Shown here in pieces: positions 22,568-34,848 of a stretch of 64,000 nt of DNA. Source of the DNA: Castor canadensis (lineage: Eukaryota; Chordata; Mammalia; Rodentia; Castoridae). Location: NCBI RefSeq assembly GCF_047511655.1, contig NC_133386.1, positions 131,567,866 to 131,631,865 on the forward strand, given 5' to 3'. The first letter of the stretch is position 1. Each line of letters begins with the position of its first letter. Under the pieces are notes generated by a model, which was not told the DNA's origin, did not search any database, and saw only the letters and a list, made by a program, of their open reading frames with translations. A program made the translations under genes and the position numbers.

Positions 22568-22855
22568 CTGTTGTAAGTTGGAAGAAGCCAATTGTTATTG
22601 TACAGGCAGCCCTCTGAAGAGCCCAAAATCTTGAACCTATGTCAAAGCTTTGAGCTTTGGTGGATACGTTCAGCCCAGGTGGAGGGAAGAGCTTCCTCCT
22701 GGCCCACGAGTTAGGTAAACTGTGGAGGCAGTCTTGAAACATCCTTTTGTGCAGAAACAAACTTGTAGGTGAGATCTGAGTCAAGGTGCATTAGATCTGA
22801 GATCCAAGTCACGATATGTTAGTTCTATGATGCAAATCAAGGCACATTAAATGAG

Positions 22856-22873
22856 ATCTGAGTCATGGCACCA
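22856..22873 (-). other. Primer-binding site, tRNA-His type
   Basis: On the minus strand this 18-mer starts TGGTGCC and differs from the tRNA-His 3'-end complement at two sites, both CG to CA changes expected from CpG decay. It lies 4 nt after the LTR-like CA end. Confidence 0.55.
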
Positions 22874-23032
22874 AAAATGTTACCACAAAGTCAGCACAGC
22901 TATCTAACTTGGTCCTTGCATCTGATGAGAAAAGAATTCAGGCAAGATATGATAGCTATGTTTATTAGGAAATAAATGTACTTTTGATAGACTGAAAGTG
23001 GGTCATCTGTAGAGTGAGAATGAGAAGGACCT

Positions 23033-23105
23033 GGCTTCAAACTCTTGAGCCTCCTTCCTCTACATCTTGAGTGCTGGAATTGCAGGTGTGCACCATCATG
23101 CCCTG
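23033..23105 (-). repeat. B1-like SINE, second half (split copy)
   Basis: Carries the remaining B1 words 'TTGAGTGCTGGAATTGCAGG' and 'GTGCACCATCATGCC'. Continuous in consensus order with 21556-21672. Confidence 0.6.
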
Positions 23106-23163
23106 TTCGCTCTAATTTTTTTTTTCACATGTATATGTATGATAAAATTTAATTTATAAATTA

Positions 23164-23399
23164 AGGGCTGGGCACCAGTGACTCATGTTTGTAATCCTAG
23201 TGACTTAGGAGGCAGAGATGAGGGGAATCATGGTTCAAAGCCAGCCTGGGCAAATAGTTCTTGAGACCCTATCTTGAAAATACCTAACACAAAAGGGCTG
23301 GTGGAGTTGCAGTGGCTCAAGTGGTAGAACTCCCACCTAGTAAGCATGAGACCTGGAGTCTGAACCCAGGACTGCTAAATAAATAAATAAATAAATAAA
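23164..23399 (+). repeat. Dimeric B1-ID SINE, (AAAT)n tail
   Basis: A B1-like arm followed by a full ID arm. The tail has become an (AAAT)n microsatellite at 23378-23399. Confidence 0.85.
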
Positions 23400-23707
23400 G
23401 CACAGTAAGCAGTTAACAAGAATTAATAGAACAACTATAGCAATATGCTATGATAAAAGCTGAGTGAATGTGGCATCTCTCACACGGCAGGAATTCTATA
23501 AGGCCTGGACAACTGTCTAAATTGATGATTTATGTCCTGGGTGGGGTAGAGTGGAACTGTGGATGACATGGAGGGATTTCATCATGCTACTCAGAACAGC
23601 AATTTAAAATGTATGAATTGTTTATTTCTGGAATTTTCCATTAATATTTTCTGACCCTGGTTGGCTGTGGGTAATGGAAATTGTGGAAAGTGAAACTATG
23701 GATAAGG

Positions 23708-23907
23708 ACTGGGTGCTGGTGTCTCGCCTATAATCCTAGTTACTCAGGAGACAGATCAGGAGGATCTCGGTGTAAAGCCAGCCTAGGCAAATAGTTTGAA
23801 AGGCCCTATCTCAAAAAAACCTTTCACAAAAAGGGCTGGTGGAGTGACTCAAGGTGTAGGCCCTAAGTTCAAACCTTAGTACCACCAAAAAAAAAAAAAA
23901 AAAAAAA
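23708..23907 (+). repeat. Dimeric B1-dID SINE with 15-bp duplication
   Basis: A complete dimer with a long A-tail. Identical 15-bp flanks (AAACTATGGATAAGG) at 23693-23707 and 23908-23922. Confidence 0.9.
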
Positions 23908-23954
23908 AAACTATGGATAAGGGAAAACTACTTACTTGCTTAATTACAAATAAT

Positions 23955-24050
23955 GGCAATTATATATAACATTATATATATAACATATAATATATATAAT
24001 TATATATAACATATAATAATTTAGAATTATATGGATTATAAATAATGTTA
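23955..24050. repeat. AT-rich (TATA)n low-complexity tract
   Basis: Imperfect TA/TATAACATA repeats. Confidence 0.85.
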
Positions 24051-24056
24051 AATTTA

Positions 24057-24170
24057 CTTTGTGTCAGGGTCTTACTATGTTACATAGGCTGGCCTGGAAC
24101 TCTTGATCTGATCGTCCTGCCTCAGCCTTCCAAGCACTGGGATTACAGATGGGTACCACCAAGGCCTGAT
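24057..24170 (-). repeat. B1-like monomeric SINE
   Basis: Minus-strand 'TCAGGGTCTTACTATGTTAC', then 'GCTGGCCTGGAACTC' and 'GCACTGGGATTACAG'. No ID arm. Confidence 0.8.
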
Positions 24171-24171
24171 T

Positions 24172-25130
24172 GTAGCTACTTTAAATCTAAATGAATTAAG
24201 AATCTCTAATCAAGACAGAGTTGGCAGAGTAGATAGAAACACTGATCCAGCAACAGATGCTCCTTGATTTGTGGGATGTTTATGACCCAATAAACCCACT
24301 GTGAGCTGGAAATAATGGTTAAGTCATGATGCCCTGCCTATGCCTGATCTACCAAACATCACTGTTTAGCATCGAGGTGTGCTGCAGAGCACCGGATGTT
24401 TCCTGTGATTGCAGGGCTGCCTGAGAGCTGCTAGGAACTGCTGCTGCCCAGCATTGCAAGAGATCGAATCCTGCATGTCACTAGCTGTGGAAAAGGTCAA
24501 AACTCAAAGTGCATCTTCCACTGAACGCACATTGCTTTTGCTCCATTGTAAAATTGACAAATAAGTCAGGCATTGTTTGCATATGCTGTTCCCAAGAGAT
24601 TCACTTTATATCCAAAGATACAAGCATAATGAAATTGAAGGGATGGCAAAATATAGTTCACGCAAATAGTAACCAAAAGAAAGGGTGTGTGTGCCTGTGA
24701 GCGTGTGGCTATACTAATATCAGACAATGGACTTTAAATATAAAATGATTAAAGAGACAAAGAAAAACATTATATATTAACCAAAGTTTCCATATAGCAA
24801 GAAGATATAACAATTACAAACATTTGTGCACCTAATGAGGTCATCAAAATTTATGAAGCAAGAACAGAAACGATTGAAGGGAGGAAGAGAGTTCTGCAAT
24901 AATAGTTGGAAATTTCAACAATTCACTTTGAACAACCCAACAGGCCAACCAGATCTAAAAACTATACACTTAATGGGTAGAGGTTCAGTTTTACCGGATG
25001 AATTACCGAGGTAGATGGTGGTGATGGTTGCATGACCTCATATTTCTTTAATACCACTGACCTAAACACTTAAAAATGTTTAAGATGGCAAATTTGATCT
25101 TATGTGTATTTTACCATAATAACAAATTGA
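24172..25130 (+). mobile_element. Old L1 LINE, ORF2 endonuclease part and 3' end
   Basis: Sequence at 24172-24250 and 24565-24960 matches the order of L1 ORF2 ('ACTAATATCAGACAATGGAC', 'GCAAGAAGATATAACAATTA'), broken by stops. At 25010-25130 it resembles an L1 3' end ('TGTGTATTTTACCATAATAA'). A DNA transposon interrupts it. Confidence 0.65.
24252..24564 (+). mobile_element. Compact DNA transposon (MITE-like) inside L1
   Basis: Starts near 'AGATGCTCCTTGATTTGTGG' and ends with a weak inverted counterpart near 'AAATAAGTCAGGCA'. L1 ORF2 order resumes directly after it. Probably a Tigger/mariner-related non-autonomous element; family not certain. Confidence 0.45.
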
Positions 25131-25599
25131 AAAACAACAAATGGTTAGGGAAACTGAGGTAGGAACCTGATTGTAGGGCCCAGAAGAGCACAGTGTGGGG
25201 TATGGGAGTCTTGGGAAGCACAAAGGAAAAATGGAAGGTGATCTTGGGTTTTGGTAGCGGGAGGAGACACTGCGGACAGGGAGGCTCCTCAGCTGTTCCC
25301 TGGACAGGGACTGCACCTCATGAAGAGGCAACAGGGTGGTGAGTGAAATCTGCTAAGGCTTCAGCCTCCATAACCCTAGTATGGTGGTGGGGGTTGGAGG
25401 TCTAACCTGAATAGCCGGCAGAGTGTCCTCCTTCCAGGAGACCCAGTCCACACCTGAGGGGCTGACCTTCCCCATGTTGGCTTCTAGGCTTCCTCTGAGC
25501 CTACGACCTGTGCTGTCTGCATCTGGGAGCTAAGCTCACCTGCACGTTCAGACAGGACATGATGTTCCTGTCACCAAGGAGCCAGCTCAGGTGCCCGAC

Positions 25600-25700
25600 G
25601 GCCCATTATCAGACATTCTACCCCATCAGCTCCCCATTCTGAGGCAGGAGGCTGAGGGCTGGAGAGGGTGAGTAGCTTGTCCAGGATCACTGAGCCAATG
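25600..25700 (-). repeat. MIR-type fragment
   Basis: 'CCATTCTGAGGCAGGAGGC' then 'GTGAGTAGCTTGTCCAGGAT', degraded minus-strand MIR. Confidence 0.45.
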
Positions 25701-25729
25701 AACAAGAAAGCTTCTAGACTCTATCAAGA

Positions 25730-25919
25730 GTCAGGCGCTAGTGGCTCACACAAGTAATTGGAGCTACTCAGGAGGCAGAGATCAGGAGGATCTTGGTTTG
25801 AAGCCAGCCTGGGAAAATAGTTTGTGAGACCCTATCTCGAAAAACCCTTCACAAAAATAGGGCTGGTGGAGGGACTCAAGGTGAAGGCCCTGAGTTCAAG
25901 CTCCAGTACCAAAAAAAAA
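25730..25919 (+). repeat. Dimeric B1-dID SINE
   Basis: A complete dimer with a short A-tail. Flanks AAGAGTCAG and AAGAATCAG. Confidence 0.88.
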
Positions 25920-26007
25920 GAATCAGGAGTTCTATGTTGCTGCTATATGTATTCCCCCGCCCATCCTGTCCTTCCGTTCATCTGTTCTATTGTCTTTACT
26001 CTCCATC

Positions 26008-26400
26008 TGTTCATCCATCCATCCAGCAAATATTTCCCTGCTGAGCCCCTGACACATGTCTGATCTTGTGCTGGGCTCTTGGAGCTCACACTTGGGATGG
26101 GCACACTGACACAGACACATCTTGGGTCCTGAAGAATTTGAATATCTGCCACCAATCTAGACAGAGCACACAGAGCAGAAGTGAGCTAGGCTGTTGCCAG
26201 AGTAGTCAGGCAAGATATCATCTGGAAGGACCCCATTTGGGGCATAGGTGGTGGGGAAGGTGTGATTAGGGAACAAGTTAAGGTAGTCCAAGCAGAAAAA
26301 ATGGCATGACCAAAGACCGGAGGGGAGACAGTGGAACAACCAGTGGTTCAGGGATATGAGTGGCTGGGATACAGAGATTGAGGGAGCCCAGGAGGGATGC
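26008..26400 (+). repeat. Ancient L2-type repeat
   Basis: 'CATCCAGCAAATATTTCC' and 'GGAGCTCACACTTGGGATGG', then a purine-rich segment, follow the order of a widespread old mammalian repeat also seen at 37880, 45830 and 61605. The family assignment (L2-like) is from memory. Confidence 0.45.
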
Positions 26401-28117
26401 GTTTGAGAACAGAGAACAGGGGAGGGAGGAGAAGATCTGGGAGGTGGGGAGGTTCAGCCTGTTAGTCTCCTTCCAGAGGCTTGGGAACTTTCTCTTGCCC
26501 TCCCTGTCCTCCTTACACACGTGCCTACTCATCCTGTCCTTCTGTCGGTCTGTTTGTTTCTGTTCTTTTAGCTTAGAAGTTCTTGCCAATAACCCAGCCC
26601 TTTCCATTTCCTTCTTGTCCTGTCTCCCTGGTGAGGACCTGGTTATGTCCCACCACCATACCGACTTTGGCATGAATAGCTTACTACTATACTTGCAGGG
26701 GGGATTTCCAACCAGCAAAATCCTTCTGACTCATCAAGCCCCTCACTAGAGCATCCTGTGTAGGGAAAGATGTCTTGTCTACATCATGGCCCAGAAGCTT
26801 CCTGACAAGGTCAGGTGTCCCCAGTGGCCAATGAACCCTGTCATTGCATTATTTCGTGCAAAGGGCTGTGTGCTCAACTTATTACTTTCTGTCCCAGAGT
26901 AAACAGAATGGTGAAATACTACTCCACCCGCACAGAGGGTTACTCTCTGAGCACATCAGAGTCAGTGCCAGCTGTAGCAAACATGTTCTAGAAAGAGGTG
27001 TTCAACTGTGTGTGTGTGTGTGTTCAAACAGATAACTCATAGTAAGTTGGGAACACAGATACACACACATACATATCTGAAAGAAAAGTTTGACAGATAA
27101 TACCTACCCTCACCACATACAAAGCACTCAGACATTTTCTTTTCTATCCTATTCTATTCCATTAGGAATAGCAACAGCAGTCACAACTCTGTAAATTTCT
27201 ACATCCCATCCTAATGGTTACAGTGGCAAATGTGAAAACTTCTGTTTTAGTCTCCCTTGCTCTGCAGTCACTGCTCTCTCCCTCCCCAACCCTTTCTACT
27301 TCCACTGAGATTTATTTGCCCCAGCATTTTCTGGGTTCCACACCTTGGATCAGCCAAACCAGTGAATGGCTGTCTCCAAAAAAACATGCACCCCCTTTGC
27401 CAGTTCCAATCTGCTGGCCATGGTTCACTGACCCTTACCATGTCATCTTTGCCACCATGGAGTCTCTTCTTGGTTTCCCTCCTCATTTTCTTCCCTGCAC
27501 CATGGGCTGCTCCTTGGTCTCCTTGGTCCCCAGTCCATACACAACTGTGTACAGGCTCTGTTCTGCACATCCTACTCCTCTCATTCTGCAGTCACTTCCA
27601 GGGAGCACTCAGACCCTCCCACCCCAAGACTTCAGATGCTCCCCAGCTGAAGAACTGGGGATCTGATCTCCAGCGTGACCTCCCCCAGTAGCCTCTGCCA
27701 GGCCCCTGGACCACCTTCCTGCTCCTCATCTTCACAACCTCTGCCATTCCCTAAGCCGAAGAGTTGGTTCCCACCCAAATTGCCCCTCTGGCCTCATCTT
27801 GATGGGAGGTGACTGCCACCTACCCAGCTGCATCAACCGGGGACCATGGGTTTCCCAAGGCCTTTCCCTCTTCTTCATTCCCCCAGCCAGTCCATCACCA
27901 ACCTTCCCAAATCAGCTTCTCTCTGTTCCACACCACCTGTCCTAGTTCAGGTGAGCGCATCTCTCACCACAACCACAGAAACCACCTCCTCCCCGTCTCT
28001 CTGCTTGCCTCTCCTCACTACCAGACCATCCTCTGTAGAGCAGTAAGAGAATTTCTTCTAAAATGCAACTTGCTTAAAATCTTCTCATGAGTCTCTGTTG
28101 CTTTTAGGATGAAGTTG
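26401..28117. other. Intergenic DNA, no gene recognised
   Basis: Mostly unique, pyrimidine-rich DNA with a short (GT)n run at about 27009-27022. Overlapping open frames at 26278-26749 and 27214-27691 have no domain-like features. Confidence 0.5.
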
Positions 28118-28258
28118 TAACTTTTATTTTATTTATTTATTTATTTTGAGGCAGGGTCTTGGTTTGTACCCAGACTGGCTGATACTCACTCACTGGCTGG
28201 AACTGTGCCTTAGCCTCCTTTGAGTTGGGAGTACAGGTGTGTACTACCACACCCAGCT
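28118..28258 (-). repeat. B1-like monomeric SINE with duplication
   Basis: Minus-strand B1-like monomer with a T/A-rich (TTTA)n tail. The 10-bp flanks GAAGTTGTAA lie just before and after it. Confidence 0.8.
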
Positions 28259-29249
28259 CGAAGTTGTAAATCTTTACCATGACATGTGTCCCCAGCCTAC
28301 ATTTCCACCTTGCCTTTCCCCTGTATCTCTGTTCCAGACACACACCCACCTTCAGGTGCTGGGTCAAGACACCACCCTTTCCCTCCCTGCCTTTGCACCT
28401 GCTGGGCTCTCTAATTACAAGGGTGTCTCAAGTCCAGTCTTCCTCTGGCTGCAGCTTGGCAGATGGCACTTTGGAGGTCTTCTTTGCCCCCCACCCCTTG
28501 GCCCCTCAGTGTGGCTTCTGCTGGGCTCCTGTAATACTCTTCAGGTCGTGTCTCCCATTATGGTCCTCTCCACATTTTATCTCAGTAATGGCTCACACTC
28601 ATTTTCTCTGCCACAGTGACTTGAGCTCTGTGAATCTTGGGACTCAGTTATGCCTGTGGCTCTGTACCCAGCACAGAGCTCAGGGCCTAGCACACAGTAG
28701 ACACTCGGCGAGCATTTGACTTAAGAAATGTTAAATTCATAGACAGAATCACAGTGTCAGGAGGGGATGGTGACTGGATGTTTGGGTGATTACTGGATGG
28801 AATCAGAACTGTAGGATGCTGGGATTGTGGAAATACAGTGACTAGATTTGTAGAGTACAGAAACATGGGACAGAACTTTCAGCTCTGTGTCTCTCTGACT
28901 TTCAGTTTTGTTTTTTTCTGAAGTGCTGATAAGCCTGCCTACTCTGGAGCCTACTTCGATCAGTTGAGACGGTCAATGTGACTGTCACATCTTCTCTCCT
29001 TGCTGCAGTGGGGTGATATCTGACATTTGTCTCTTTGTAACTAAACAGTTGTTCTAGGGCTCTGATTGGAAGACCTTGGTTGAATTATTTAACCCAACAC
29101 GACTGTGTTTGGGGGTCTATTTTCTTGGGGGTCTGTGAACAGAGCCTCTTCCCTGGCCTGGCTTGCGTCAGTACTCAGAGTGAGGGCTTGGGCCAAGAAG
29201 GAGAAAATTTCAGGAAGGATTCTCTGCAATCAAGACAGGCCAAACTGCC

Positions 29250-29430
29250 TCAGAAGCTTGAGTTTTACAGATGGGGAAACTGAGGCTCAGAGAGGGTAGG
29301 AGACTGTTCAGGGTCACACAGCATGCTGCAGCAGAGGCCCAGCTAGGATCACCCATTGGGCTCCTAGTCAGGCTCCTTATTAAATCCCCAAAGTCCTCAG
29401 CTCACAAATGGAAGAGCTGTGGTGTGAACC
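29250..29430 (-). repeat. MIR SINE
   Basis: A strong MIR core: 'TTTTACAGATGGGGAAACTG', 'AGGCTCAGAGAGGG', 'GTCACACAGCATGC', in minus order. Confidence 0.8.
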
Positions 29431-29579
29431 CCAACTGCTCATTCTGAGGTGCTGTGCTATTCTGTCCCCCTTACTCTGTCATCTGCCCCATGTTGTGGGA
29501 AGTGGATGGTGCAAGGAGGCTGATGGGTAAAAAGCATGGTGGGGTCTAGGAACTGGGGAGGTGCTTAATTCTTAAACTA

Positions 29580-29765
29580 TATAGACAGAGGCTTGGTGGT
29601 CTTGGCTCTGCCACTTTAAAGGAGCCTTTTAAAGATGACTTTTCAATTTTCTATAAAATGAAGATAATTACTGCCGAGCAAGGCCGTGGGAGGGACTCAA
29701 TGGACTCATCTGTGGAAAGTGAGTCATGCAATTCTGAACGCATAGTAATTGCTCAGCGTTTATTA
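29580..29765 (+). repeat. MIR-type SINE, followed by (AAT)n
   Basis: 'GGCTCTGCCACTTTAAAGG', 'CTATAAAATGAAGATAATTA', 'GCATAGTAATTGCTCAGCG' in plus order. A short (AAT)n tract follows at 29767-29784. Confidence 0.65.
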
Positions 29766-29904
29766 CCAATAATAATAATAATAATCCCTTACAATATAAA
29801 TTATAGAGGCAGGTATCCAGTAAACCTGGTTGAAAAATGGGGTGACCCAGTTCATACAACTGTCCTCAGAGCTGCGACTGGAGGGTGATGAGTGGGGGAC
29901 AAGG

Positions 29905-30095
29905 GAAGGCACTTGTGTTTACTGAGCTCCTGCTGTGAGTCAGGCACTGTGCAAAATGTCACAGTTGCTGGTGTTGCCTCTGCGAGCACTCACAGCAAAG
30001 CAGTCGCAATTAGTTGACTGATTTTATAGACTTGGGGAAACTGAGGCTTAGAATGGGGAAGTGATTTGACTAAGGTTGTATGGTTTGTGAGCTTT
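29905..30095 (-). repeat. MIR SINE
   Basis: 'TGAGTCAGGCACTGTGC', 'GACTTGGGGAAACTGAGGC' and 'GAAGTGATTTGACTAAGG' in minus order. Confidence 0.7.
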
Positions 30096-31245
30096 ACACC
30101 TTAAGCTGTTGGACCTGAGAGCCCCTGAGTAACCTTCCACATTTACACCTGTGTGTCCCTGACTGTGCTGAGAGACCCACACGATGCGCCCTGTGTTGGG
30201 CCTGGACACCTCAAGTGGGCCCTGGTCCCAGAGAGTGCACGGACCATCAGGCCTTTGCCTTTGCCATCCTCAAGCCCTCCATGTTTTTGAGGACTACCAA
30301 GTGACGTTCCACATGCCTGGTCAACATCACTTTCCTTTGCTCATCTGCCCACTCCTAGCCCCAGCCAATTGTCCCCCTACTGTGTGAAAGGCACTCCACT
30401 CTCTCAGCTTGCTCTGCTATTTCTACTGCTCAGAATGCCCTTTCCCTGTAGCCCCAATGGTTGAAACCATGGGTATCTCCAGTTAAAGACCTTGGAACTG
30501 GAAGGTCAAGGTCTCATTTTAAAACCAGGGCCTGGGAGGAAGAAGTGGGGTGGTCTATGTCTGAGGAGGCAGGAAGCAGAGAAGGGATGGGGGAGAGAAA
30601 AAAGAGTGAAAGGGCAGGCAGAGGCACAGTTACATAAAGGTGCATGCCCAAGGCCACGGCAGGACAGAAACCCTGCTGGGTGGGTAAAGGAAGTTCACTG
30701 CCATTGGCTTTGTGCCTTCTGTTCAGGGAATGATTTCGCAAAGAGGAATGCTTCAGCCAAGTGAGCAGCCAGGGTCAGTGAACTGCCAGTGAGTGACGGT
30801 GGGGTCCTCCCTCCTACCCCATCCAGCTCTAAACCCTACTCTGGGAGCTTCAGGACAGGCCCTGCCACTGGAGAAGAAAGGACACCTGTCTTCCATGTGT
30901 GTTTGTCTTCGTTGCTGGCGATTGCCATGGGAGTGGAACACCTTAAGAGCGTTTCCCAGGGTTCGTGCTGTGGCCCCATCTGATGTGCATGGTGACCCTG
31001 GGAGGTGGCACTCTTGTCCCCATTTTACAGATGGGGGCTCAGATGGGGGACTGGATATCCAAGGCCACACAGTGGGCTGGGATGTTAGTTTTTGTGCTGT
31101 TGGCACCTGTAGCAGTGGTGCCAGTAAATGAAACGTAGGTAACAACTTAGCTGATGCTCACAATGGGGGAGATACATTCTGGTCTTAAGTCACTTAGTTG
31201 TCCCAATTCCATGTAGAGGGCACTGCTGTTACCACTCCCTTTTTA
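30096..31245. other. Intergenic DNA with a MIR core
   Basis: No gene recognised. A short MIR core in minus order lies at about 30990-31078 ('CCCATTTTACAGATGGGGGC'). Confidence 0.5.
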
Positions 31246-31484
31246 TTTTATCTATCTATCATCTATCGATCTATCTATCTATCATCTAACTATCTATCTA
31301 TCTATCTGTTTTTGTGGTATTTTGTGGCTTATACCTTGAGCCACTCTGCCAGCCCTTTTCTGTGATGGGTTATTTTGAGATAGGGTCTTACAAACTATTT
31401 GCCTGGGCTGGCTTTGAACCATGATCCTCCTGATCTCTGCTTCCTGAGTAGCTAGGATTATAGGCACGAGCCATGGGCATCCAG
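31246..31484 (-). repeat. B1-dID SINE whose tail is a (TATC)n microsatellite
   Basis: The minus-strand dimer body is at about 31309-31484. Its tail, at 31249-31308, is (TATC)n. Flanks CACTGCTGTTAC and CACTGCTATATTAC support one insertion. Confidence 0.85.
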
Positions 31485-31499
31485 CATCACTGCTATATT

Positions 31500-32757
31500 A
31501 CAGAGAAGAAAACTGAGGCATGGTGACATTAGATAATTTTCTCAATTCACAGAGCTGGTAGATGTGGTGGCTAAGAGTGGAATTCAGGTCCTCTGGCTCC
31601 AGTGTCCGTGGTTTTAGCAGCTTCACTCACGCGGAGGCTAAGGAAGAAGGGTGCTCCAATTATGTAGCCTGGCCCCTGGCCTCTCACTCACAGATGGGTC
31701 AACAAGTACGCGAGGCTCACAGCATAGTGAACTGGCCTGGTCCTGGGGCAGGTGGACCCAGGGATGCTGCCAGCTTCACCCAGCCCAGTCCAGGTTAGGT
31801 CAGGAGCTCTCCAGGTTGGAGGTACTCCAGATAAGGAACATGCCCTGGGCTGGCCTTCCTTATCTCCGGGGGACATCAGCAAATGGACAGGCTGTTGAAC
31901 TCGCAAGTAACGATCACTGCTTGCTCCTAGGGCGAGGCAATTGGTGGATATGGGAGGGTCATCGCACTGAGGTCAGGGCCCTTGGGCAGATGTGGTCAAG
32001 GAAGGCTGGGACCTGAGGGTCCTGCTGTGGGTCAGGCCCAGCTTATTGCACAGACATGGGCAGCCAGGAGCTTGGGCAGTGAGGAGGTTAGTCTCTCTCC
32101 AGCCCCAGACCCTCATTCTGAGTATAAACTCCTTAGACAGTACGTGGCTCTTTTCCAAGGAAGGAAATTCCTTGTCAAGCAACTCAGAGGTCAGAAAAGT
32201 TCCAGGCAGGGTTTGCATTTCCACCTGCTCACCCTGGCTTTCAACAGTGGCTGATGGGAGAAGAGGGGGGCTGGTGTCAGTTCCCCTGGGGCGCCCATTC
32301 TGCCTGGGCTTTCCAGCAATTAAATGGCTCGTGCCTGGTGGCCCTCTGCTCCAGCCCAGTGTATCAACATCCATTTGGCCATGCCATAGTCCTGTTGTGC
32401 TGATATGATTGTTTAAGTATCTGTCATCATAGGAGGAGAAGCAGGGTGGTGGAGGGAAAAGGTCAGCCACATTCAAGTTCATGCCCTGCAACAGCCTCTG
32501 ACTCCCCATGTGTACTTGGGCCCTTCCTTCTTCAGAGCTTCGGTTTCTTCACAGTGTACCTGTCTGGGCCATTGAGTTATGTGGAACAAGAGGCAAAATA
32601 CCTGGTAGGGAGAAGTCACTCAGATGGTATATGGGCCAGTGAGAAATGTTTGGGGTCAGGGGACAGGGAGAGAGCAATGGGGTATCACAGAAACAGGGCA
32701 GATATTCGAGCCAGAAAGACCCAAGTTCAAAGTATGGTTCTGTCACTTTACTCATTG
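31500..32757. other. Intergenic DNA with MIR remnants
   Basis: MIR-like words at about 31500-31590 (minus) and 32460-32575 (plus). No gene recognised; open frames here are short and overlapping. Confidence 0.45.
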
Positions 32758-33438
32758 TTATAGGCAGGATTCTTGTTCCTCTTCCACACCACCCATTCAT
32801 TTCTTGAAATACTAACCTCCAGTATCTCTGAATGTGACTATATTTGGAGCTTGGATCTTCAGAGAGGTAAGTTAAAAACAGGTCAATAGGATGGACCCAA
32901 TATGGCTAGTGTTCATAAGAAGCAGAAATTTGGATGTGGACACACACAGAGAATGCTGTGTGAATATAGAGCCAGGGAGAGAAGCCAGCTCACAGCCAGG
33001 CGGTTCATACCTGTAATCCCAGCTACTTAGGAAGTGGAGACAAGGAGGATCACTTCTTGTGGACAGCCTAGACAAAAAGTTAGTAAGATCTTATCTCAAC
33101 AAACAAGCCAGGTGTTGTGGTATGTACATTTGTATTCCTAGCATTGAAGGAGGCATGAGTAGGAGGATCGAGTCCAAGTCAGTCTGGGGAAAAAGTGCAA
33201 GTCCCTACCTAAAAAATGACTAAAGCAAAAAGGGCTGGAGGTTTGGCTCAAGTGGTAGACCACCTGCCTAGCAAGTGCAAGGCCCTGAGTTCAAAACCTA
33301 GTACGAAAAAGAAACTAATCCTGCCAACACTTTAATCTTGAACTTCCAGCCTTTAGAACTGTGAGGTAACAAATGCCTGTTGTTTAAGTCACCCAGTGTG
33401 TGGAACTTTGTTTATGGTAACTCATGCAACTCTGATCT
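32758..33438 (+). mobile_element. MLT1-like MaLR LTR, split by a SINE
   Basis: 'CTCCAGTATCTCTGAATGTG', 'GGAGCTTGGATCTTCAG', then after the SINE 'TTGAACTTCCAGCCTTTAGA' and 'GTTTAAGTCACCCAGTGTGT' follow the order of a plus-strand MaLR LTR. It ends only about 50 bp before the PHAF1 retrocopy. Confidence 0.7.
32993..33312 (+). repeat. Trimeric SINE: B1-like, B1-like, ID
   Basis: Two different 7SL-like arms joined by 'TCAACAAACAAGCCAGG', followed by a full ID arm and a short A-rich tail. The same three-part structure recurs at 54164-54506. Confidence 0.75.
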
Positions 33439-33471
33439 AGTTACTTAAACTCTCTGTGCTCTCCCCAGTAG

Positions 33472-34848
<1,377 letters not shown>

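Larger units (their letters stand above)
21673..23032 (-). mobile_element. ERV-derived insertion with tRNA-His-type primer site
   Basis: Read on the minus strand, the insertion starts with about 155 bp that includes AATAAA (22968-22973) and ends in CA at 22878. A 4-nt spacer and a tRNA-His-like primer-binding site follow (22856-22873). Degraded internal sequence without any intact ORF then runs to an A-run next to the left boundary (T-run at about 21676-21686). It splits a B1 SINE. The absence of an evident U3 region and the terminal A-run suggest a LINE-mobilised retroviral transcript, but a decayed provirus fragment is possible. Confidence 0.5.
21467..23940 (-). mobile_element. Tigger/MER2-type DNA transposon, interrupted
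   Basis: The left terminal part (about 21467-21546) and the right part (about 23110-23162, 23400-23707 and 23922-23935) match, in order, the two ends of a non-autonomous Tigger element of MER2 type, e.g. the word 'AAATTTAATTTATAAATTAA' and the 'GAATTGTTTATTTCTGGAA' stretch. Between them lie a split B1 SINE and an ERV-derived insertion; two dimeric SINEs interrupt the right part. The family name is from memory. Confidence 0.6.
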
